A stretch of DNA of 13,595 nt, from positions 1 through 13,595 of the forward strand of contig LJUE01000037.1 in assembly GCA_001303885.1 (NCBI GenBank). The letters run 5' to 3'. The stretch comes from Planctomycetes bacterium SM23_32. Its GTDB lineage: Bacteria; Planctomycetota; Brocadiia; SM23-32. Shown here piece by piece: positions 6,692 to 12,064 of the stretch. How positions within the stretch are numbered: position 1 is the stretch's first letter; each line of letters begins with the position of its first letter. The position numbers and the translations under genes are program-made. The notes beneath the pieces were generated by a model, which ran no database searches, was not told the DNA's origin, and saw only the letters and a list, made by a program, of their open reading frames with translations.

Positions 6692-6807
6692 GAGGCTTCA
6701 GCGCAGAGCACGCGGAGCTTGCCCGCCTGCGGCGGGCGCGCGGAGGCGAAGCAAGGGGCTGGGCAATCCCCTCTTTACCCTCTCGGCGTGCTTTGCGGTG
6801 GGGCCTC
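6692..6807. repeat. Inverted-repeat element, copy 1 of a CGCAGAG-type intergenic family
   Basis: Arms at 6692-6717 and 6782-6807 match in inverse orientation at 21 of 26 positions. The inner 16 bp (CGCAGAGCACGCGGAG, 6702-6717) match 14 of 16. The interior holds a perfect 7-bp hairpin, GCCCGCC-TGC-GGCGGGC (6721-6737). The same arm sequence recurs at 11940-11955 with 15 of 16 identity. The element lies between the GH4 gene and the deacetylase gene, outside coding sequence, as a small palindromic dispersed repeat would. No transposase is present. Confidence 0.6.
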
Positions 6808-6808
6808 A

Positions 6809-6866
6809 GGCGGGCGAGCTCAGCGGTTGCCTGACTCGGGCCCTGGCAGTCGGCTGACCGCCCGCC
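6809..6866 (-). terminator. Long imperfect hairpin after the deacetylase gene
   Basis: GGCGGGC (6809-6815) pairs with GCCCGCC (6860-6866). Inside, a GCC(T)GACT/AGTCGGC stem encloses a GC-rich loop. It begins 12 nt beyond the deacetylase stop on the minus strand, so it could stabilise the mRNA 3' end or slow polymerase. There is no T-tract, and it abuts the inverted-repeat element at 6692-6807, so it may be part of the same palindrome-rich insertion. Confidence 0.3.
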
Positions 6867-6878
6867 GGTGATGAGGGG

Positions 6879-7832
6879 CTACTCCAACTCCGCCATCGTG
6901 TAGAATCTCATGCCCCTATCATGCGCGAATTCAAGAATCGCCTTCACATCCTCGTGCCATTGCGTGCACTCATACCTGGGATCACTCTCATCAACAGTGC
7001 CCCAATAGCCCTTATCGTCTGTGATGTTGTGCCCGTACAGGACAGCTATTCTCCGTCGTTTGCTGGCAAGCTCTACGCGGGACAACACGTAGCTCATCGC
7101 GCCCGCGTTCAGTGGTACGTCTATGTTGTACGCCCAGACCATCCTCTTTCCTCGCTCGTCCGCGGATATGGTGCAGTAGTGCTTCCTGGCTGGTGCTTCC
7201 TCCTCCGGTGCGATGTAGGAAGTGCCGCGTACTATGGAGAAGCGCTCCAGCAAGACCTTATCGACCTCCGGGGCCCGTAAGCCGCCTGGATAGGCAAACG
7301 TCCGCGGCTCAAAACCGTGTTCCTCCAGGATCCTCATCCCGGGCTCGATCTCATCCGCGAGGTACTTCTCGGTCCCGCTGTTCTGCACGTACCTCGAAGC
7401 AAACCTGTGCTTGTAGCCGTGATATCCGATCTCGTGCCCCAGCGCCTCGAGTTCCTTCAGTTTGGCGAACTGCTGTTCGGTGAGCCTGTACGGGTGGCTG
7501 ATGTAGAAGGTGACCCTCGCATTCAGCCTGCGGATATCGTGCCTGGTGAAGAACCGATGCCAGCCATCTACCTCCCAATCATCGAAGGACAGGGCCACTC
7601 CGGGCCCCCTGTCAGAGTTGACACCGCTGAAACGGGCGTCGTATGCATCCTCCTTGGCTTCTTCTCTTTGCCTTGCCAAGGCCATGCCCTTGCTGACTCT
7701 TCCTTCCCACGTAGCCCGACGGATAGCTCTAACAGCGATGGGGTAGTAGACGGCCGCCGCCGCTACAGCCACGATCACCAGCATCGCCAGCAGGGCTCTT
7801 GTCCGCCACCTGCTTTCCGTCATCTTCACCAT
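6879..7832 (-). CDS. Membrane-anchored polysaccharide deacetylase (NodB-homology domain)
   Basis: This 317-residue protein has one N-terminal membrane segment (about 13-30), a charged linker to residue 75 and a NodB/CE4-type domain to the end. CE4 enzymes remove acetyl groups from GlcNAc-containing polymers using a metal held by Asp-His-His. Visible are motif 1 SFDD (82-85), motif 2 HGYKH (H138, H142), motif 3 FAYPGG (179-184), YNID (D238) and a late LYGHN (H268), so the catalytic set looks complete. Motif 1 has Trp where TFDDG enzymes have Gly. The catalytic domain should face the cell exterior or periplasm, acting on envelope polysaccharide or peptidoglycan. The start is uncertain: ATG 7832 has a weak AGG at 3 nt, and ATG 7823 is equally possible. 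Composition is less GC-rich than the neighbours (31 of 60 bases are G or C at 6961-7020, against 41 of 60 at 8941-9000), a sign of possible recent transfer. Confidence 0.85.
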   Translation of the reverse strand: MVKMTESRWRTRALLAMLVIVAVAAAAVYYPIAVRAIRRATWEGRVSKGMALARQREEAKEDAYDARFSGVNSDRGPGVALSFDDWEVDGWHRFFTRHDIRRLNARVTFYISHPYRLTEQQFAKLKELEALGHEIGYHGYKHRFASRYVQNSGTEKYLADEIEPGMRILEEHGFEPRTFAYPGGLRAPEVDKVLLERFSIVRGTSYIAPEEEAPARKHYCTISADERGKRMVWAYNIDVPLNAGAMSYVLSRVELASKRRRIAVLYGHNITDDKGYWGTVDESDPRYECTQWHEDVKAILEFAHDRGMRFYTMAELE

Positions 7833-8004
7833 CTACCTGCGGTAAGCTAACGGCGCCAGACCGGCGCGCCGCTCAGACTTCGATGCCCGGTACGACAAGC
7901 GGTCCGGTCGGGCTGTGTGCCACCATCCAGCAGACCAACTGTGTTAGGTCTTCGGCGAGGTTGCAGATTCAGGAAAACCACGCCGTTCCTGTTCAGCCCC
8001 ACGG

Positions 8005-8033
8005 ATGCTATCAGCCTGCCCCGCTCCCGTCAA
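8005..8033 (-). promoter_or_regulatory. Sigma70-like promoter for the deacetylase gene
   Basis: On the minus strand, TTGACG (8028-8033, 5 of 6 to consensus) and TAGCAT (8005-8010, 4 of 6) are separated by exactly 17 nt. Transcription would start near 7998, leaving a long leader of about 165 nt before the ATG at 7832. Confidence 0.5.
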
Positions 8034-8075
8034 CAAAGCGGTCTGGCCCAATCGCCACACTTACCCCCGCCCGCG

Positions 8076-8104
8076 TTGAAGGGGCCTTGGGGGACGGGTA
8101 GAAT
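8076..8104 (+). promoter_or_regulatory. Sigma70-like promoter for the peptidase-HhH-uvrB operon
   Basis: TTGAAG (8076-8081) and TAGAAT (8099-8104) are separated by exactly 17 nt in an otherwise very GC-rich stretch. Transcription would start near 8111. The in-frame ATG at 8103 overlaps the -10 box, which argues for the downstream GTG at 8154 as the real start of the first gene. Confidence 0.55.
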
Positions 8105-8139
8105 GGATGGGACGGGCACCGGACGCCCTCTCCCCCGCC

Positions 8140-8145
8140 AAGAGG
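8140..8145 (+). promoter_or_regulatory. Ribosome binding site that sets the GTG start of the peptidase
   Basis: AAGAGG lies 8 nt before GTG 8154. The peptide starting there has a classic signal sequence (basic n-region, hydrophobic core, AGA-type cleavage site). Upstream in-frame starts have no comparable site. Confidence 0.5.
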
Positions 8146-8153
8146 CCAGAATC

Positions 8154-9443
8154 GTGCGCAGACCGGCACCATCCCCCCGACGCGCCCGCGCCGCGCGGCT
8201 CGCGGCGCTGGCGTGCGCCCTGCTGCCCCTGGTGGCCGCTTCCGCGGCGGGCGCCCAAGGCGGGACCTTTCGCCACGAGACCGAACACTACCGGATAGAG
8301 ACGGACATCAGCGCGCAGTTCACCCGCCTGGTCGGCATGCACATGGAGGAGATCTTCAAGGAGTACTCCCGCCGCTTCGCGGAGTACGGCGAGGTGCGCC
8401 AGCGCTTCAACGTGGCCGTCTTCAGCACCGAAGAGGGATACCTCAGCGAGGTGCCGCCGCAGGTGAGGGGCTCGACCGGCGTGTTCATCGCCAGCAAGCA
8501 GCTGCTGGCCGCGCACGCCGAGGACCGCACGCCCGAGGAGGTGCTGCGCACGCTCTACCACGAGGGCTTCCACCAGTTCATGTTCGAGGTGGTCTCGCGG
8601 GAGGCGCCGATCTGGCTCAACGAGGGGCTGGCCGAGTATTTCTCGGAGGCGACGTGGAACGGCCGGGAGTTCGAGCTGGGGCAGGTGCCCACCACGCGGC
8701 TGCACACCGTCCAGCAGGCGCTCCGCGACGGCTCCTACGTGCGGATCGGGCAGTTGCTGACCCTCAACCCCGACCAGTGGCTGCAGAACGTGCGCACCGA
8801 CGCCCACCGCGCCAGCCTGCACTACTCCGAGTCCTGGTCGGTGGTGCACTTCCTGATCCACGGCGACAACGGGCGCAACGCCTCGCTGTTGAACGACTAC
8901 CTGCGGGAGATCGCACGCAGCAAGCCGCCCGAGCGCGCGTTCGCCGACGTCTTCAAGGTGGACGCCGGCACCTTCGAGCGGCTCTGGGGCGCCTACGTGA
9001 TGTCCCTGGAGCCGAGCCCCAAGTTCCGCTGCCGGGACAACATGGAAGCCCTGATGCTGCTGGCGGAGATGGTCTACGAGTCCCCGACGGAGTTCGAGAA
9101 GGTCTCGGACCTGCGGCGCAAGGTGCTCTACACCTCCGGCTACCACTGGGAGATCACCCGTCCCACCGGCCAGAAGGTGAGTTCGCAGGACCGCCAGCAG
9201 GCGGAGGCGCTCTTCCGCTGTCCCTTCGACGAGGGCCGCAGCAGCGTCAGCTACGTCGTGGTGCGGCATGTGCCCACGGGCATGCCAATCCTGATCTGCG
9301 ACCATCACCCGGGCGTTGTCCTGAAGGCCTATTACCGGAACGATTCTCCCGGCCGGCGGCGCATCATCGTGGAGGAGGAGGTGCGCGAGACGCTGGACCC
9401 GAACCTGGCCCAGGCCATCATGGCGGCCGTCGCCGACCGGTGA
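8154..9443 (+). CDS. Exported zinc metallopeptidase of the MA-like (gluzincin) fold
   Basis: From GTG 8154 the product has 429 residues. An arginine-rich n-region, a hydrophobic core (LAALACALLPLVAASAAG) and an A-x-A type site near residue 34 form a signal peptide, so it acts outside the cytoplasm. The zinc motif HEGFH (136-140) is followed by WLNEGLAEYF, with glutamates at 157 and 161. This is the arrangement of Peptidase_MA-like/DUF1570-type proteins, where the downstream Glu completes the metal site. The first of these glutamates follows after 16 residues, rather than 18 as in classic M1 enzymes. The C-terminal part (about 290-429) has no recognised domain but contains C293, C356 and C382 (FRCRDN, FRCPFDEG, LICDHHPG). 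Its substrate is unknown. It is the first gene of an apparent operon: the next start is 7 bp after its stop. It has its own promoter (8076-8104). Confidence 0.8.
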   Translation: MRRPAPSPRRARAARLAALACALLPLVAASAAGAQGGTFRHETEHYRIETDISAQFTRLVGMHMEEIFKEYSRRFAEYGEVRQRFNVAVFSTEEGYLSEVPPQVRGSTGVFIASKQLLAAHAEDRTPEEVLRTLYHEGFHQFMFEVVSREAPIWLNEGLAEYFSEATWNGREFELGQVPTTRLHTVQQALRDGSYVRIGQLLTLNPDQWLQNVRTDAHRASLHYSESWSVVHFLIHGDNGRNASLLNDYLREIARSKPPERAFADVFKVDAGTFERLWGAYVMSLEPSPKFRCRDNMEALMLLAEMVYESPTEFEKVSDLRRKVLYTSGYHWEITRPTGQKVSSQDRQQAEALFRCPFDEGRSSVSYVVVRHVPTGMPILICDHHPGVVLKAYYRNDSPGRRRIIVEEEVRETLDPNLAQAIMAAVADR

Positions 9444-9445
9444 GG
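9442..9445 (+). promoter_or_regulatory. Ribosome binding site overlapping the peptidase stop codon
   Basis: GAGG overlaps the TGA stop (9441-9443) and lies 5 nt before GTG 9451. That favours this GTG over ATG 9457, which would be 11 nt away, and implies coupled translation of the two genes. Confidence 0.4.
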
Positions 9446-9450
9446 CCCGC

Positions 9451-9852
9451 GTGAGCATGGACAGGCTGCCCTTTACAGGCACGCGCTGGTTCTCCCTGTC
9501 CGGCAGGGAGCTGCTGTCCCTGGCGGCGGGGGTCGGACTGGTGGTGGCGGGCATCGCGCTGGCCAGGGGCGTGGAGTGGGCCTGGGGGCGCGGGGAGATC
9601 ACCGTGACCGAGGCGCCCGACGTGCTGCCGACGCCGGCGCGCCTCAACCTGAACACGGCCGCCGCGCACGAGCTGGAGCTGCTGCCCGGCATCGGCCCCA
9701 GCACGGCCCGGGCCATCATGTGGCACCGCGCGCACTACGGGCCCTTCGCCGACTGGGACGACGTGCTCAAAGTGCCGGGCATCGGCCCGCGCACGGTCGA
9801 GGAGATCCGCCCCCACGCCATGTGCGCGCCGGTGCCGCAGGACGGGGACTGA
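9451..9852 (+). CDS. Membrane-anchored helix-hairpin-helix protein, ComEA-like
   Basis: This 133-residue protein has basic residues at the N-terminus, one membrane segment (about 20-40), a short linker and a C-terminal tandem HhH domain. LNLNTAAAHELELLPGIG (65-82) is the standard ComEA opening. The two hairpins are LPGIGPSTARAI (78-89) and VPGIGPRTVEEI (108-119). HhH domains of this kind bind double-stranded DNA without sequence preference. In competence systems ComEA is held outside the membrane and receives incoming DNA. The charge pattern suggests the N-terminus is inside and the HhH domain outside. No ComEC or pilus gene is in this window, so a role in uptake is plausible but unproven. 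It follows the peptidase by 7 bp and precedes uvrB by 1 bp, so all three are probably on one mRNA. Confidence 0.82.
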   Translation: MSMDRLPFTGTRWFSLSGRELLSLAAGVGLVVAGIALARGVEWAWGRGEITVTEAPDVLPTPARLNLNTAAAHELELLPGIGPSTARAIMWHRAHYGPFADWDDVLKVPGIGPRTVEEIRPHAMCAPVPQDGD

Positions 9853-9853
9853 G

Positions 9854-11827
9854 ATGGCGGACTTCCACCTCCAGGCGGACTTCGAGCCGGCCGGCGACCA
9901 GCCCCAGGCCATCGCCGAGCTGCTGGAGCACTTCCGGGCCGGCAGCCGCCGCGAGACCCTCCTGGGCGCCACCGGCACCGGCAAGACGTTCACCATGGCC
10001 AACCTCATCGAGGGCCTCGGCCTGCCCACGCTGGTGATCAGCCACAACAAGACGCTCGCCGCCCAGCTCTACAGCGAGTTCAAGGAGTTCTTCCCCGACA
10101 ACGCCGTCGGCTACTTCGTCAGCTACTACGACTACTACCAGCCCGAGGCCTACGTCCCCTCGCGCGACCTCTACATCGCCAAGGACGCCTCGATCAACCA
10201 GGACATAGACCGCCTGCGCCTGGCCGCCACCACGCGCCTGATGCAAAGGGACGACGTGGTGGTGGTGGCGAGCGTCTCGTGCATCTACGGCATCGGCGCG
10301 CCGGAGGACTACCAGCAGATGTACGTGGCCGTCGAGTCGGACCAGCAGATCGCCCGGGACGACCTGCTGGTGCAGCTGGTGGAGATCCAGTACCGCCGCA
10401 GCGACCACGACCTGCGGCGCGGCACCTTTCGGGCGCGCGGAGACGTGGTGGAGATCTACCCCGCCTACGAGGAGATAGCCTACCGGGTGGACTTCTTCGG
10501 CGACTACGTGGACCGGATCGTCGTCATTGACCCGCTGACCGGCCGCAAGCTGGAGGAGGCCGGCGGGGTGGCCATCTACCCGGCCAACCACTTCGTGACG
10601 CCCGAGGCCAGGATCGAACGCATCCTCCACAGCATCGAGACGGAGCTGGTCGAGCGGCTCCAGGAGCTGCGCAGCGAGGGCAAGAACCTGGAGGCCCAGC
10701 GGCTGGAGGCCCGCACCCGCTACGACATGGAACTGCTCAGAGAGGTCGGCTTCTGCCCCGGCATCGAGAACTACGCGCGTCACATCAGCGGCCGCCGGCC
10801 CGGCGAGAGGCCCGCCTGCCTCTTGGACTACTTCCCCGACGAGTTCCTCTGCATCGTGGACGAGAGCCACCAGACCGTCCCCCAGATCGGCGCCATGTAC
10901 AACGGCGACCGCTCCCGCAAGCAGACGCTGGTGGACTACGGTTTCCGGCTGCCCTCGGCGCTCGACAACCGCCCGCTGACGTTCGCGGAATGGGAGGAGA
11001 TGGCGGGCCGCGTGCTGTTCGTCTCGGCCACCCCGGAGGAGTACGAGGTGCGCCAGTCGGGCGGGCGCGTCGTGCAGCAGATCATCCGGCCGACCGGCCT
11101 GGTGGACCCGAAGGTGGACGTGCGCCCGGCGCGCGGGCAGGTGCAGGACGTCATCGGCGAGATCAAGAACCGCGCCGACCGGGGCGAGCGCACGCTGGTG
11201 ACCACGCTGACCAAGCGGCTCGCCGAGGACCTGGCCGACTACCTGCGCGAGGAGGGCATGGAGGCCTGCTACCTCCACAGCGAGGTGCAGACCATCGAGC
11301 GGGTCGAGATACTGAACGACCTGCGGCGGGGCAAGTTCGACGTCATCGTCGGCGTGAACCTGCTCAGGGAGGGGCTCGACCTGCCGGAGGTCTCCCTGGT
11401 GGGCATCCTGGACGCCGACCGGGAGGGGTTCCTGCGCTCCGACACGTCGCTGATCCAGACGATGGGCCGCTGCGCGCGCAACGTCAACGCCGTCGTCATC
11501 CTCTACGCCGACGAGGTGACCGAGTCCATGGCGCGCGCCATCGAGGAGACCGAACGGCGCCGCCAGATACAGCTCGCCTACAACGAGGAGCACGGCATCG
11601 AGCCGCAGACCGTGCGGAAGGACATCCAACGCGGCATTGACTACGAGGTGCAGGCCTGGAAGCGGCGGGTCGAGACGCCGGCGGTGGCCGAGGTCGGCGG
11701 GGACTACGTTACCGCCAGCAAGGTGGACGAGCTGGAGAAGGAGATGAAGGAGGCGGCCGAGAGACTGGACTTCGAGCGGGCCGCCCTCCTGCGCGACAGG
11801 ATCCGCGAACTGGCCGCCGGCACTTAG
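9854..11827 (+). CDS. uvrB: UvrABC excision-repair subunit B (UvrB)
   Basis: The product has 657 residues, close to the E. coli length, and appears complete. UvrB verifies lesions handed over by UvrA, clamps DNA with a beta-hairpin and recruits UvrC for incision. Visible are Walker A GATGTGKT (38-45), the tyrosine-rich hairpin YYDYYQPEAYVPSRD (91-105), Walker B DESH (336-339), motif VI QTMGRCARN (535-543) with its arginines, and a C-terminal UVR coiled-coil domain (about 624-654, KVDELEKEMKEAAERLDFER) that contacts UvrC. Motif VI has Cys where many homologues have Ala (GRAARN). ATG 9854 lies 1 bp after the preceding stop, with GGGG at 9844-9847 as a weak ribosome site, so it is probably translated by coupling. 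No uvrA or uvrC is in this window. Confidence 0.97.
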   Translation: MADFHLQADFEPAGDQPQAIAELLEHFRAGSRRETLLGATGTGKTFTMANLIEGLGLPTLVISHNKTLAAQLYSEFKEFFPDNAVGYFVSYYDYYQPEAYVPSRDLYIAKDASINQDIDRLRLAATTRLMQRDDVVVVASVSCIYGIGAPEDYQQMYVAVESDQQIARDDLLVQLVEIQYRRSDHDLRRGTFRARGDVVEIYPAYEEIAYRVDFFGDYVDRIVVIDPLTGRKLEEAGGVAIYPANHFVTPEARIERILHSIETELVERLQELRSEGKNLEAQRLEARTRYDMELLREVGFCPGIENYARHISGRRPGERPACLLDYFPDEFLCIVDESHQTVPQIGAMYNGDRSRKQTLVDYGFRLPSALDNRPLTFAEWEEMAGRVLFVSATPEEYEVRQSGGRVVQQIIRPTGLVDPKVDVRPARGQVQDVIGEIKNRADRGERTLVTTLTKRLAEDLADYLREEGMEACYLHSEVQTIERVEILNDLRRGKFDVIVGVNLLREGLDLPEVSLVGILDADREGFLRSDTSLIQTMGRCARNVNAVVILYADEVTESMARAIEETERRRQIQLAYNEEHGIEPQTVRKDIQRGIDYEVQAWKRRVETPAVAEVGGDYVTASKVDELEKEMKEAAERLDFERAALLRDRIRELAAGT

Positions 11828-11855
11828 CGCGCGTCCGGCCCTCCCTTGCCTGCCT

Positions 11856-11884
11856 TTGCCGCCCGCGCCTCCAAGGGCTACAAT
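11856..11884 (+). promoter_or_regulatory. Sigma70-like promoter upstream of the GH31 gene
   Basis: TTGCCG (11856-11861) and TACAAT (11879-11884, 5 of 6 to consensus) are separated by exactly 17 nt. It begins 28 bp after the uvrB stop and faces the GH31 gene, leaving a leader of about 175 nt that contains the inverted-repeat element. A sequence resembling its -10 and start region recurs at 12021-12048. Confidence 0.5.
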
Positions 11885-11910
11885 GCCCGCCCTGTCCGAT
11901 AGTGCCCCAA
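11881..11910 (+). repeat. Imperfect direct repeat, left copy
   Basis: CAATG, GTCCGATAG (11894-11902) and CCCCAA match the copy at 12021-12048 at 24 of 28 aligned positions, with a 2-nt TG insertion here. The GTCCGATAG cores are 140 bp apart. The two copies flank the inverted-repeat element at 11931-12006. Confidence 0.5.
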
Positions 11911-11930
11911 GAACGCCTAACAGAAGCAGC

Positions 11931-12006
11931 CGCAGAGATCGCAGAGGACGCGGAGAGGACCAAGGAACGAGCCGAGAGAACATCGTCTCGGCTCCACGCT
12001 CTCTGC
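11931..12006. repeat. Inverted-repeat element, copy 2 of the CGCAGAG-type intergenic family
   Basis: The element opens with three 9-nt units: CGCAGAGAT (11931-11939), CGCAGAGGA (11940-11948) and CGCGGAGAG (11949-11957). The arm at 11941-11955 matches the inverse of 11992-12006 at 12 of 15 positions. Inside is a perfect 9-bp stem, GAGCCGAGA (11969-11977) with TCTCGGCTC (11986-11994), and an 8-nt loop. CGCAGAGGACGCGGAG (11940-11955) is 15 of 16 identical to 6702-6717 in copy 1. It lies between uvrB and the GH31 gene. Confidence 0.6.
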
Positions 12007-12020
12007 CTCCCCGCCCGGCA

Positions 12021-12048
12021 CAATGGGCGCCGCGTCCGATAGCCCCAA
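12021..12048 (+). repeat. Imperfect direct repeat, right copy
   Basis: This is the partner of 11881-11910, with the GTCCGATAG core at 12034-12042. It ends 16 bp before the GH31 start codon. The CACAAT stretch (12019-12024) corresponds to the TACAAT -10 box of the left copy but lacks a matching -35 box, so only the left copy looks like a working promoter. Confidence 0.45.
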
Positions 12049-12064
12049 ACCGGCGAGGGACTCC

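Larger units (their letters stand above)
7833..8153. other. Divergent intergenic region with back-to-back promoters
   Basis: These 321 bases separate the minus-strand deacetylase from the plus-strand peptidase operon. They hold a minus promoter (8005-8033), a plus promoter (8076-8104) with the two -35 boxes 42 bp apart, and the peptidase ribosome site (8140-8145). The part from 7840 to 8000 would be a leader of about 165 nt for the deacetylase. I see no gene or recognised RNA element in it. Confidence 0.55.

Noticed and set aside
8103..8105. ATG 8103 as start of the metallopeptidase
   Set aside because: It overlaps the TAGAAT -10 box, so it would precede the transcript start. GTG 8154 has a ribosome site and yields a proper signal peptide.
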